From: Actinomycetota bacterium
GTDB lineage: Bacteria; Actinomycetota; AC-67
DNA: 64,000 nt
Direction of reading: 5' to 3'
Assembly (NCBI GenBank): GCA_041658565.1
Contig: JBAZZY010000009.1
Coordinates: 24,654 to 88,653 of the forward strand
The notes under the pieces are model-generated. The model ran no database searches. It was not told the origin of the DNA and worked only from the letters and a program-made list of their open reading frames with translations. This document shows, one piece after another, positions 9,326-18,061 of this stretch (positions are counted from its first letter, which is position 1; every line of letters begins with the position of its first letter). A program made the translations under genes and the position numbers.

Positions 9326-10387
9326 TTACTCGCGTTCGCCATCACCTCGTGAGCCATGGGTCCGAAGGGACCAGCCAGCCCTTGGGACGATGTCTGCCCA
9401 GGACAGGTCGGATAGCGGATAGCGTAGCAGTGCCTCGCGGGGATCCAGGATTCCGGGAAGCGCTTGACTGCCCACTGCTCGCCATCCGGTGGCCGGCGTC
9501 ACATGGGGTCGGTCTTCGATGCGCCGGGCTCGCGTCGTCGGTTGGTAAGAGGCTCTTCTCCGGAGGTGCAGTCCGTACGCGCGCTCGGCCAGCGCGTCAG
9601 GAGCGAGCGCCAGGATGATGCGCGCCCGGGAGCGAACCAAGTCTCTGAGCGAAGAGGATGTGTCCCCTCCGACGAGTTGGCTGACATAGTGGCCCTCCTC
9701 GGCGTGATGGCGAAAGACGTTCGCCCAAGTCCACTGAGGGGAAGTGACTGCGTCGAAAGTGCCGGTGGAAAGTGCCCCAACCGCCGCGCGAGCAACCGCG
9801 TCCGCCAGTGTCGCAACAAACACAGTGTTCGACGGGCGCGCACCGCAGTCTGGGAGCATCACGCTACCGTGCCGCAGTGCGGTCATGATCTCGACAGACT
9901 GGGGTTGGAGCGGGCCGAGCGCGTGGCCGATTCGCAGGATTGTTAGAAGCCTACTGGTGCCGATAGCGCCGCGGCGAGCGACGCGCTCGAGGCTCAGCTT
10001 TTCCCAACCGTAGGCGTCCGGTACCCGCAGGGCGATCTCGGGGGCATAGACCATGATTGTGCTTGCGGTAATGACGTGGGCCCCCGCCGGGGCGGAAACC
10101 ACGCAGTTGCGCACGACGGCTCGGTTCGCGAGAGCCTCCGACCTGCTGCGCGGCGCACGGTACGCAAGCTGGAAGACGACGTCACAGTCGGCCAGAGCAG
10201 CCTTCGCTTGAGCCGGGTCTGCGACATCGGCGTGGCGACAGGTCACGCCGCATAGGCGCAGGAATGCCGAACCTGAGGGGTTCCTGCAGATCCCAACGAC
10301 ATCGAGGTTCTCGCGACCGCTCAGGCGCAGGGCAAGCTCGCCCCCGATCCTCCCGTTGGCCCCAACGATCGCCACGCGCCCGGTCAT
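9326..10387 (-). CDS. NAD(P)-dependent epimerase/reductase of the SDR family
   Basis: A 353-residue protein starting MTGRVAIVGANGRIGGEL, a nucleotide-binding GxxGxxG-type loop, with VVFQLAYRAPRS and STIMVYAPE segments typical of sugar SDRs. The catalytic lysine appears in AYGWEKLSLE (YxxxK, Y near residue 132). The C-terminal third diverges from well-known families, so I cannot name the reaction; reduction or epimerisation of the branched keto-sugar is likely from context. The start at 10387 overlaps the upstream oxidoreductase stop (ATGA). It is the last gene of a leftward three-gene set with the oxidoreductase and the glycosyltransferase. Confidence 0.75.
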   Translation of the reverse strand: MTGRVAIVGANGRIGGELALRLSGRENLDVVGICRNPSGSAFLRLCGVTCRHADVADPAQAKAALADCDVVFQLAYRAPRSRSEALANRAVVRNCVVSAPAGAHVITASTIMVYAPEIALRVPDAYGWEKLSLERVARRGAIGTSRLLTILRIGHALGPLQPQSVEIMTALRHGSVMLPDCGARPSNTVFVATLADAVARAAVGALSTGTFDAVTSPQWTWANVFRHHAEEGHYVSQLVGGDTSSSLRDLVRSRARIILALAPDALAERAYGLHLRRRASYQPTTRARRIEDRPHVTPATGWRAVGSQALPGILDPREALLRYPLSDLSWADIVPRAGWSLRTHGSRGDGERE

Positions 10388-11385
10388 CGTCTTGCGTTTG
10401 TGTAGATGGCCTCGATGAGATCGACGGTAGGTAGGTAGCCCGTCGGATTCGGACAGGCCGCAGGTTGTCCATGCTCGGGGAGAAGGATCGACCACATCGC
10501 GGATATCGCCTCCCACGTTGTTGCCGGACCGGGCGAGAGGACGAGGTCCTCTGGGTTCACTTCACTTTGCGCGCGCGTGACGATGAGACGGTCTTGCGGT
10601 TGCGTGCCGACGTGGAGTGCTCCCCTCTCGAACTCGACGCGGAACTCCCGGCCCAATTCTCGCAGCCAGCTGAGTTCCACGCGGAGTTCAACCTCTGAGG
10701 GGCCACCAACCATGCGCGCGCGGAGCGAGACGTCGCGGTCGATTCCGCCGTCGAACAGGACTCGCTGTTCCAGGATTTCGGCCGAAGTTGATTCCGTGAG
10801 TTGGAAGGCCAAGTCGATGCCGTGGCAGCCGAGATCCATGAGAATCCCACCGCCAGCGATGGCCGCATTGTCACGGAAATCTGATGATCTGCCTGTGGCC
10901 ATTGTCCGCGAGCCCTCTCGCACCACAATCCGCTTCACGGCTCCGAATTCCCCAGAGTTCGTCAGCACCCGCAGCTTGCGGAAGGCAGGATGATGGCGGC
11001 GCTGGAAACCGCAGATCAACGTGTGGCCGGCGTACGCGGACACGATCGAGCGCGCTTCGTCGCGTGTTCGAGCAAATGGTTTCTCTAGGAAGATGCGGCT
11101 GCGCCTTTGGGTCAGTTCTCGGTGGTAGGACTCACGTGCACCTACGGGCGCTGCTAACAGAATGGCATCGACGTCGGGAAGGTCGACGAGATTGCCAGAT
11201 TCGATGAGAATCGCATCCACCCGGAAGCGGCTCCTGGCTTTGTCAACGCAGGGACGCGCAATGTCTGCGACCCACAGCACGCGCACATCTTTGCGGTTCA
11301 ACAGCACTGGAAGATGGATATCGAGCACAATTGCGCCGACGCCCACAATGCCGACTGAGTACTTCGCGCCACGGAGGCGAGTCAT
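10384..11385 (-). CDS. Gfo/Idh/MocA family sugar oxidoreductase
   Basis: A 333-residue two-domain NAD(P)-dependent oxidoreductase. The N-terminal Rossmann motif is VGIVGVGAIVLDIHLP, the catalytic EKP motif is FLEKPFART, and GGGILMDLGCHGIDLAF supplies the conserved histidine of the substrate domain. Members acting in deoxysugar pathways (3-keto or 4-keto reductases) have this architecture. ATG 11385 overlaps the preceding glycosyltransferase stop by 4 nt, and its own stop overlaps the next start by 4 nt, so the set is tightly coupled. The substrate is inferred from the neighbours, not seen. Confidence 0.85.
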   Translation of the reverse strand: MTRLRGAKYSVGIVGVGAIVLDIHLPVLLNRKDVRVLWVADIARPCVDKARSRFRVDAILIESGNLVDLPDVDAILLAAPVGARESYHRELTQRRSRIFLEKPFARTRDEARSIVSAYAGHTLICGFQRRHHPAFRKLRVLTNSGEFGAVKRIVVREGSRTMATGRSSDFRDNAAIAGGGILMDLGCHGIDLAFQLTESTSAEILEQRVLFDGGIDRDVSLRARMVGGPSEVELRVELSWLRELGREFRVEFERGALHVGTQPQDRLIVTRAQSEVNPEDLVLSPGPATTWEAISAMWSILLPEHGQPAACPNPTGYLPTVDLIEAIYTNARR

Positions 11386-12680
11386 GATCCGCCGCCTGAA
11401 TAAGGTCTAGGCTGCTCGCCAGGTTCAGGAGACGGATCTCTGCCGAGCAAGCTTTCCGAGCGCGCCCGCTTGAGGGATGCCCCAAAAGAAAACTCGGTCT
11501 CGAACACTCGCCGGCCGTTGTGTCCCAGGCGTACGGCAAGATGGTGGTCCTCGAGAATCCGTCTGACGTGATCGGCGAATGCCTCGGGTTCGTCCGCGAC
11601 CAGAAGGTCTTCGCCGGGACGGACGGGAAGGCCGTCAATGAGCCTGGATGTTCCGACGACCGGGCGACCGCAGGCGAAGCCCTCAACGAGTTTCAACGGC
11701 AGGCCGCCTCGCACATGAATTGGAAACGCAAGCACAGAGCACGAGCGAAGGAAGGCCGCTGAGTCTGGAACTGGACCGAGGACTTCAACTCCGGGAATGG
11801 ACCTGAAGCGTTTCGCCAGGTCGGTGGGCAACCCGGCGCCCGCCAGCGCCAGGCGAGTCTGTGGCCGGGCGGCGCGCAACGGGGGAAACACCCTGTCTAC
11901 GAGATAGGTTGCAGCGTCCAGGTTCGGTCGGGAGGAGTAGGTTCCGATGAAACCAACGGGACCTACAACCCGGGTGTTGAGGGGTTCCACTTCGTGTTCG
12001 TCAATGGTGTTTCCGGTGACGAACACGCGAGCGGATGGGAGGAGTCGCCGAAACTCAAGGGCCTCTGTGGAAGTTGTCGCCCATATTTCGTCGCACGCGG
12101 GCAGAAACAGCCGCTCTTGAGTCCTGCTTGCCGCATGGTTGACGAGCAGGCCGGGAATTCGGGCGGGTGATCCCCGACCGTATGAGAGCAACTTCCGCGT
12201 GAGTTGCGACAGGACGTCTACCGCATCACCGATTACGGAAACCCCTTGCTGCGCAATAGCGGGAGCGAGGTGGAGGAGCGACGTGGGGAGCACGACAACG
12301 TCGATTCGCGTTTCTCCAACGGCCTCAACGAGCTTCGCACGCGCGCCGGCCAGGTCGTAGGGAATCGAGAAGGGGTAGACCGCCGAGGGGCGTCCGCAGA
12401 GCGCGCCGAGGGCCATCCCGGCACGCAGCGCGATACGTTGAGTAACTGGGATGTTCTCGTATTCGTGCCTTGGTCCTGCGTCAACAACGCCGTCGCAGAG
12501 GCTGGCAAGCGATTGGATGTCTGACCGATCGGCTGTGGAGAACACGAAGGCATGGCTCTCGCATCCGAGAGCGCGGATGAGACGCAGGTTGGCGACCTGT
12601 CGAAGATGGAGGCCCGTTACCGGCGGAACGGGAACGTCGAGCAGAACTGTTAGAACGCGATGGCGGCGTGGTGGAGTCAT
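11382..12680 (-). CDS. GT-B glycosyltransferase, family 4-like
   Basis: Probably transfers a hexose or deoxyhexose onto a lipid-linked glycan. The 432-residue product has an N-terminal acceptor domain beginning RRHRVLTVLLDVPVPPVTG. The C-terminal donor domain reads VGFIGTYSSRPNLDAA, RLALAGAG, VEVLGPVPD and PLKLVEGFACGRPVVGT; the last matches the E-x7-E region of GT4 enzymes. The frame is open to 12803, but Met at 12680 begins the homologous region. It heads the leftward operon with the Gfo/Idh/MocA oxidoreductase and the SDR. Confidence 0.85.
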   Translation of the reverse strand: MTPPRRHRVLTVLLDVPVPPVTGLHLRQVANLRLIRALGCESHAFVFSTADRSDIQSLASLCDGVVDAGPRHEYENIPVTQRIALRAGMALGALCGRPSAVYPFSIPYDLAGARAKLVEAVGETRIDVVVLPTSLLHLAPAIAQQGVSVIGDAVDVLSQLTRKLLSYGRGSPARIPGLLVNHAASRTQERLFLPACDEIWATTSTEALEFRRLLPSARVFVTGNTIDEHEVEPLNTRVVGPVGFIGTYSSRPNLDAATYLVDRVFPPLRAARPQTRLALAGAGLPTDLAKRFRSIPGVEVLGPVPDSAAFLRSCSVLAFPIHVRGGLPLKLVEGFACGRPVVGTSRLIDGLPVRPGEDLLVADEPEAFADHVRRILEDHHLAVRLGHNGRRVFETEFSFGASLKRARSESLLGRDPSPEPGEQPRPYSGGGS

Positions 12681-13041
12681 ATGGCGGCAACCAAATAAGG
12701 GAAGGTTTCGAACCGCCCAATTGAGACGGCGACATTGCCCTGGCTGCAGTCTGGGGCACGGCTTGGCTTCCGAGCAGAGGCCGACGAGCGCGTGATTCCG
12801 CACGAGAGGAAGCGCTCATCACTGTTCGCATGCACAATTGGACTATAGCGTTTTGTCGGACACGCATTTGGTTGCGAGTTGGCGCAGGTTGTCGGACGGA
12901 CCGGTTAGCGGACCGGCGTACGGTGTCCCACGGCTGGGTGATCGGACACGCGCCCGGACGCAGGAGTAGCCTATACTTCGTTTTTCGTCTGACATTCGGG
13001 ACCCTTCGTCGAGCCAGTCGAAGATTCGCAAGGAGGATCTT
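12681..13041. other. Divergent intergenic region before the BY-kinase gene
   Basis: About 360 bp between the leftward glycosyltransferase and the rightward BY-kinase gene. No further gene is seen. TATACT at 12974 is a possible -10 for the rightward gene but lacks a clear -35. A strong AGGAGG at 13031-13036 is the ribosome site that decides the start of the next gene. Confidence 0.4.
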
Positions 13042-14544
13042 CTGGAAGCTCTTGAGTTGCGGGACTACTTCAGGATCGTCTGGCGCGCGCGCTGGCTGAT
13101 CCTCGCTTGTACGGTGGTTGCTGCCGGACTCTTCTTCTGGCGGGCCCACACGGCGGATCCGAGTTATCAGGCCACGTCTCGTCTGTTTATCGGCCCGAGG
13201 GCCGTCGAGCAAACAGACCTATCGACCGCGATTGAAGAACTGAATTTCTCCCGGGAGTTCATATCCTCCTACGCCGTGCTGCTCCGAAGCCGGACACTGG
13301 CGGAGCGGGTCGTTGCGAAGGAACATCTGGATTCGTCTGGGAGTGGACTGGCGGATCGGATTCAAACCCGGGTTGTTCCCGACACTCGGATCATTGAGGT
13401 CTCGGTAACCGACAGTAGCGGCCGCAGGGCTGCCGTCCTTGCGAACACTGTTGCTGAGACGTTCGTCGAGATGCAGCAGGAGTTCGGGGGCCGCGCGGCA
13501 ACCAACGCGACCGTGTTCGAGAAGGCGTTGGAGCCGACGATTCCGCTCAGTCCGCGGCCTCGGCGCGACGGCATTCTGGGCGGCATTCTCGGCGGACTTC
13601 TGGGCGTGGCAATCGCGTTCATCCGCTTCCAGTTGGACACACGCGTGCGCAGTCGCGAGGACGTGGAGCGCGCGCTCGCGCCCTTGCCGGTACTTGCGGA
13701 AATCCCCGTCGTGCCTGCCGACCAAGCGGGCAGGGTTCTGTTCCTGTCGAAGGATCCGCGTTCGCGACAAGCGGAGGCGTTCCGGAAACTGCGTACCAAC
13801 GTGCAGTTCCTCTCGGTGGACAAGCCCGTCTACCGCGTCTTGGTTACCAGCCCCTACACCGGCGACGGCAAGAGCACGGTTGCGGCGAACCTCGCGGCGG
13901 CCATGGCGGCCGGCGCGCTCAAGACGCTTTTGGTGGACGCGGACTTGCGCCGCCCGACGATTGATCAGTACTTCGATCTGAAGGACAAGCCCGGTCTGAC
14001 GGACGTGCTGATGGGGACGGCGTCGCCGAGTCAGGCCATCGCGAGGATCTCGCCGTACCTCGGCGTGATGCCGTCGGGACCGTTGCCGCCGAACCCTGCG
14101 GAGTTGCTCGCGGGGAGCCGCATGGTCTCGGTTCTGGACGGCCTGGCGTCGGGCACCGACGTGATCGTGTTCGACACGCCGCCCGCGTTGCCGGTGACCG
14201 ACGCCGCCGCGCTGGCTTCGCGAATGGACGGCGTCATCGTGGTCTTGCGCGCCGGTCGTGTTACGCGCGACCACGCGCGCGACGCGGTCCAGGCGTTTGA
14301 GCGGGTCGGCATCCGCGTCCTGGGCATCGTGTTGAACGCCAGCGGGGGCGAGGGTTCAGGTCGAGGCGGCTACTACGGGGACTACTACGGCTACGGCGCT
14401 TACAAGAGCGCGGACGTGCCGGAGGTTACCGAACCGATCGCGGTTGAAGCGGCGGGTAACGGACACAGCGCGTCGGTGTCGGTGGACCTGCCCGCGGCCG
14501 AGCAGCAGCCTGTTGTAGCGGATTGGGATCGGCCGACCACGTAG
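13042..14544 (+). CDS. Wzz chain-length determinant fused to BY-type tyrosine autokinase
   Basis: Membrane copolymerase/kinase controlling polysaccharide polymerisation and export. The N-terminal Wzz domain has a first membrane helix (WLILACTVVAAGLFF) and a second near residue 185. The cytoplasmic kinase has Walker A (TGDGKST), Walker A' (LLVDADLRRP) and Walker B (VIVFDTPP). A glycine/tyrosine tail (GGYYGDYYGYGAY) supplies the autophosphorylation cluster. The only standard start is TTG 13057, 20 nt after the strong AGGAGG, which is too far. CTG 13042 lies 5 nt after it and gives LEALELRDYFRI, matching the usual Wzz N-terminus ELRDY. I therefore prefer CTG; TTG 13057 is the fallback. Confidence 0.88.
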   Translation: MEALELRDYFRIVWRARWLILACTVVAAGLFFWRAHTADPSYQATSRLFIGPRAVEQTDLSTAIEELNFSREFISSYAVLLRSRTLAERVVAKEHLDSSGSGLADRIQTRVVPDTRIIEVSVTDSSGRRAAVLANTVAETFVEMQQEFGGRAATNATVFEKALEPTIPLSPRPRRDGILGGILGGLLGVAIAFIRFQLDTRVRSREDVERALAPLPVLAEIPVVPADQAGRVLFLSKDPRSRQAEAFRKLRTNVQFLSVDKPVYRVLVTSPYTGDGKSTVAANLAAAMAAGALKTLLVDADLRRPTIDQYFDLKDKPGLTDVLMGTASPSQAIARISPYLGVMPSGPLPPNPAELLAGSRMVSVLDGLASGTDVIVFDTPPALPVTDAAALASRMDGVIVVLRAGRVTRDHARDAVQAFERVGIRVLGIVLNASGGEGSGRGGYYGDYYGYGAYKSADVPEVTEPIAVEAAGNGHSASVSVDLPAAEQQPVVADWDRPTT

Positions 14545-14557
14545 GTGCTCGAGTAGC

Positions 14558-16456
14558 GTGGGGCCGCGCGCGCGCCGCATCATCGGGTGGCCGCCTACGA
14601 AGGCGAAGTTATTGCGTCTGGGTGTCGGCGTGGTCACCGTCGGCTGGATCGTCGGTGTCGCGACCAGCGCGACCGCCGCGCGCGCGGCGTACGCGGACGC
14701 AACCGCCCGGCTGGGCCCGGCCACGCAGGCCGCCGAGCGCGGAGATCAGGAGGCCCTGGAGCGAGAGCTGACGGCGGCGCGCGCCGCGGTCGGCAATGCT
14801 CAAGCGAGTCTGCGTTCGGTCTGGCTGCGACCGCTTGAGGTGATCCCGGTGCTCGGTCGGACGGTTCGCGCGGCACGTATGGTGGGGGAGAGCGCCGTAA
14901 TGGGGGCCGATGCCGCCCTGGTAGGCACCCGGGCCTTGCGGGGTTTGATCTCCGGCAGTGAGGGCATTTCGCTCGATCACTTCGATCCCAAGGGCTGGGA
15001 ACCGGCGCGCGCCGGCTTGACGGATGCCGAGCGGCGACTGACCCTGGCGCTGCGACAGGCGGAGAACGCGCCGGGCTCGGGGGTGTTCGGTCCCGTAGCG
15101 CGCGCGCGCTCAAAGGCCATTCGCGATCTTCGGCGGTTGAACGAGGCGACCTCGGACGCGGCGGCCGGCGCGCGCCTGGGTGCTCACGTGTTTGCCTCAG
15201 GGCGTCCCAGAGCGTTTCTGCTCGTTGTGCAGAACCTGGCGGAGGCCCGCGCTACGGGTGGTCTGGTCGGCGGGTACGCGCTATTGGAAGCCCGCGGCGG
15301 CGAGATCCACCTGAAGACGGTTGCCTCGAACGTGCAGATCCCGCCGCTGCCGATCAAGGATTCCATTCCGATGCCCAAGTGGTATCGGAAGCGCTACGAC
15401 AAGTTCGCTTCGCGCGCGTACTGGTCCAACTCCACGATGGAGCCGGACTTCCGCGTGACGGGGAAGGTTCTGGCCGGGCTCTTTGAGCGACAACATGGCC
15501 GGGCGGTGGACGGGGTCATCTCGGTGGACCCGATCGCTCTGCAGGACCTGCTGCGCGCAACCGGACCGATCGCAGGTTCCGACGGCGTTCGACTCGATGG
15601 GGACACCTTCGCAAGTTTCTTCATGAACGGCGCGTACGTGAAGTACCCATCTGGAGGGACGAACGGCGACCGGAAGCAGGTGTTTGAGCGACTGGCGGTC
15701 GATGTGTGGAAGGCCGCCCTGGAGCATCGGGATGCTGCCGCTTTGTTCCGCGCTTTGGCGGACACCGCACCGCGCAGGCATCTGATGGTGTGGCTTGCGG
15801 ACGCGAGCGCCGAACGTGACGCGGAGCGCCTGGACATCGCCGGGTCGTTTCGTGCACCGGGATCGTCTATCGGCGTCGTCACGCAGAACGCCTCTGCCAG
15901 CAAGATCGAGTACTACCTGCGGCGGGCATTCTCTGTGCGCGCCCAGGTGCGCGCGGCGGAGGTGTCGTGGCGCGCGCGGATCAAACTGACGAACCACGCG
16001 CCGTCCGGCGGGTTGCCGAACGTGATTCTGGGTCCCGACATGGCCACTAGCCCGGGCGCTCCGCCGGGACAAAACCACGCCTACGTCAGCGTCTATGTTT
16101 CCCCGACCGCGCGCGTTCGCAGGTTTGTCTTCGCGGGAAAGCCCGTCGACTACACGGTCGAGCACGTGCCCGGCGCTACGGTGATCTCGGCGTTCGTAGA
16201 TATTCCACCTCGGTCGTCCCGGATTGCGGACGTGTGGTGGACTGAGCCGCGCACGGCCGATTCCATTTCGCTGACCGTGATGCGGCAGCCCACGGTTGCC
16301 CCCGACCGGCTCTCGGTGGAGTTCACCGACGCCACCGCAGGCAATCTCAAATGCGTCGGCTCCTTGCCCGCCGTGGGTGCTTGCAAATGGGCGGGCTTGC
16401 TGGATGGGCCGCTGGAGTTCCACGCATCGCAGGCGAAGTCGTGGTGGCGTTTCTGA
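14558..16456 (+). CDS. DUF4012 domain envelope protein
   Basis: A 632-residue membrane-anchored protein of unknown biochemical role. An N-terminal helix (LGVGVVTVGWIVGVATSA) is followed by an alanine/arginine-rich, likely coiled segment (about residues 45-105). DUF4012 then shows the hallmark FLLVVQNLAEARATGGLVGG and the downstream VDGVISVDPIALQDLL. The C-terminal part (residues about 470-630) looks like an extracellular beta domain. DUF4012 proteins are frequent in actinobacterial polysaccharide loci. The gene starts at GTG 14558, 13 nt after the BY-kinase, and overlaps the VanZ gene at its end, so it is probably in the same operon. Confidence 0.85.
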   Translation: MGPRARRIIGWPPTKAKLLRLGVGVVTVGWIVGVATSATAARAAYADATARLGPATQAAERGDQEALERELTAARAAVGNAQASLRSVWLRPLEVIPVLGRTVRAARMVGESAVMGADAALVGTRALRGLISGSEGISLDHFDPKGWEPARAGLTDAERRLTLALRQAENAPGSGVFGPVARARSKAIRDLRRLNEATSDAAAGARLGAHVFASGRPRAFLLVVQNLAEARATGGLVGGYALLEARGGEIHLKTVASNVQIPPLPIKDSIPMPKWYRKRYDKFASRAYWSNSTMEPDFRVTGKVLAGLFERQHGRAVDGVISVDPIALQDLLRATGPIAGSDGVRLDGDTFASFFMNGAYVKYPSGGTNGDRKQVFERLAVDVWKAALEHRDAAALFRALADTAPRRHLMVWLADASAERDAERLDIAGSFRAPGSSIGVVTQNASASKIEYYLRRAFSVRAQVRAAEVSWRARIKLTNHAPSGGLPNVILGPDMATSPGAPPGQNHAYVSVYVSPTARVRRFVFAGKPVDYTVEHVPGATVISAFVDIPPRSSRIADVWWTEPRTADSISLTVMRQPTVAPDRLSVEFTDATAGNLKCVGSLPAVGACKWAGLLDGPLEFHASQAKSWWRF

Positions 16457-16857
16457 GCGCACGGCGGCCTGCAATCTGGAGGGTTCTATCGGCGTGGGGG
16501 CCGGTGGCAGTCATGGCGGGCGCGATCTTCTTTGGATCGTCGCGCAATTGGCAGGGTCCGGCCGGGGGCGCTGCCGAAGTGGTCCTGGCGAAAACGGTTC
16601 ACGTCATCGAGTACGCGCTGCTGTGCGCGCTGGTTCGGCGCGCGCTATTGAAGTCCGGCGCGCGCCACGTTGCCGTGCCGGCATTTGTGTTGACCGTGGC
16701 GTATGCGGCGTCCGACGAGATCCACCAGATGTTCACTCCCGGCCGCACGCCCAGTCCGATCGACCTAATCCCGGATGCGATCGGGGCGTTGTTGGCCGTG
16801 TTCATCGCCCAACGGGTGTCGCGTCGCGCCTTAGGAAAGCTCGCCGTTCGCCCGTGA
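16441..16857 (+). CDS. VanZ-family membrane protein
   Basis: A small polytopic protein of about 138 residues. Conserved VanZ features are KTVHVIEYALLCALVRRAL in the second helix and YAASDEIHQMFTPGRTPS followed by DLIPDAIG. Family members affect teicoplanin-type resistance or envelope stability; no enzymatic role is established. GTG 16441 or 16444 are likely starts, within the end of the DUF4012 gene; the longer frame to 16351 only reads through it. The 3' end overlaps the convergent epimerase gene by 27 nt, so the two coding regions meet tail-to-tail without a terminator between them. Confidence 0.82.
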   Translation: MVAFLSARRPAIWRVLSAWGPVAVMAGAIFFGSSRNWQGPAGGAAEVVLAKTVHVIEYALLCALVRRALLKSGARHVAVPAFVLTVAYAASDEIHQMFTPGRTPSPIDLIPDAIGALLAVFIAQRVSRRALGKLAVRP

Positions 16858-17970
16858 CCGGTCGTCCAGGAAGGCAATGATCCGGTCGGCGATCCGTAGT
16901 GCCGCGCGTCCGTCTCCGTAAGGGTTCTCCAGCGACACGTGGCGTTGATACTCAACCGGATCGGAAAGGATGCTCCGCACGGCACCGGTGATGGTGGAGC
17001 GATCTCGCCCGACGAGCGTGGACGTTCCGGTCGCCAATCCCTCGCCACGCTCAGTGACATCTCGCATGACCAGCACAGGCTTTTGCAGCGCGGCGGCCTC
17101 TTCTTGGATTCCGCCGGAGTCGGTCAGCAGAAGGTCGGCCCGCTTCATCAGGTGCACGAATGAGGTGTACGGCACGGGCTCGATGATTTGCACATTTCCC
17201 AGACTGCGCATTGCCGGACCGAAGGCCTCACGAACGCGAGGGTTCGGGTGGATCGGGAAGACGAAAAGGACGTCCGGGCTTGTTTCGGCGAGTTCGGTGA
17301 CTGCGGCCCCGATCTCTTCCATAGGGACACCCCAAGACTCGCGCCGGTGGGCGGTGATGACGACGAGCCGCCGGGAGTCCGCGAGGATCGGTGCAAGAGC
17401 AGCGCCTGGCCCCGGCCCTTGCTCGAGCATCCACAAGAGCGCGTCGATCACCGTGTTGCCGGTGACAGAGATCAACTCGTCGGCGACGCCCTCTCGCAGC
17501 AAGTTGGCGCGGCTCTCGGTCGTCGGCGCGAAGTGAAGCGACGACAAAGCGGTGGCGAGCCGCCGGTTCATCTCCTCGGGGAATGGCAGGTCTGGAATGT
17601 GGGTTCGCAGCCCTGCTTCAACGTGGGCGAATGGAACGCGGTGGTAGAAGGCGGCGAGCGCCGTTACGAACACGGTGGTCGTGTCGCCTTGCCCGATCAC
17701 CATGTCGGGTTGCTCGCCGGAAATCGTTCGTCCGATCGGGGGAAGGGCGCGCGCCGTCAGATCGTCCAGAGTTTGGCCGGGCGAGATCACCTCGAGTCGG
17801 TGCTTCGAAGCGATTGAGAAGGCATCCATGGTTTCGTCCAGCATTGCGCCGTGCTGGCCGACGTTGAGTGTCACAACATCGACGCCGGCGCGCGCGCGCA
17901 ACTCGTGGATGACGGGCGCCAGCTTGATGCCCTCTGGCCGCGTTCCGTAGGAAACAAGGATCTTCGGCAT
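16831..17970 (-). CDS. wecB: Non-hydrolysing UDP-N-acetylglucosamine 2-epimerase
   Basis: Interconverts UDP-GlcNAc and UDP-ManNAc for envelope glycans. The 379-residue product has the standard length and motifs: SYGTRPEGIKLAPV at the N-terminus, QGDTTT, HVEAGLRT, FPEEMNRR, TGNTVIDAL, TAHRRE and the C-terminal LTDSGGIQEEA for UDP binding. The start is ATG 17970; a much longer open frame upstream is not coding. It is separate from the sugar cluster and is transcribed leftward, downstream of a terminator-like hairpin at 18021-18047. Confidence 0.93.
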   Translation of the reverse strand: MPKILVSYGTRPEGIKLAPVIHELRARAGVDVVTLNVGQHGAMLDETMDAFSIASKHRLEVISPGQTLDDLTARALPPIGRTISGEQPDMVIGQGDTTTVFVTALAAFYHRVPFAHVEAGLRTHIPDLPFPEEMNRRLATALSSLHFAPTTESRANLLREGVADELISVTGNTVIDALLWMLEQGPGPGAALAPILADSRRLVVITAHRRESWGVPMEEIGAAVTELAETSPDVLFVFPIHPNPRVREAFGPAMRSLGNVQIIEPVPYTSFVHLMKRADLLLTDSGGIQEEAAALQKPVLVMRDVTERGEGLATGTSTLVGRDRSTITGAVRSILSDPVEYQRHVSLENPYGDGRAALRIADRIIAFLDDRSRANGELS

Positions 17971-18020
17971 CCGTCGCAGGCTACCAGCGCGGCGGCAGTG
18001 AGGTGAACCGGGGAAAGCAA

Positions 18021-18047
18021 ACGGGGCAGGCGCGATGCCTGCCCCGT
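18021..18047 (-). terminator. Intrinsic terminator after the secreted-protein gene
   Basis: An 11-bp perfect GC-rich stem (ACGGGGCAGGC at 18021-18031, complement at 18037-18047) with a 5-nt loop. On the reverse strand it is followed by GTTTGCTTT, a short U-rich run. It lies 15 nt after the stop of the 18062-18682 gene. Confidence 0.7.
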
Positions 18048-18061
18048 GCTTGGCTGGGTGG

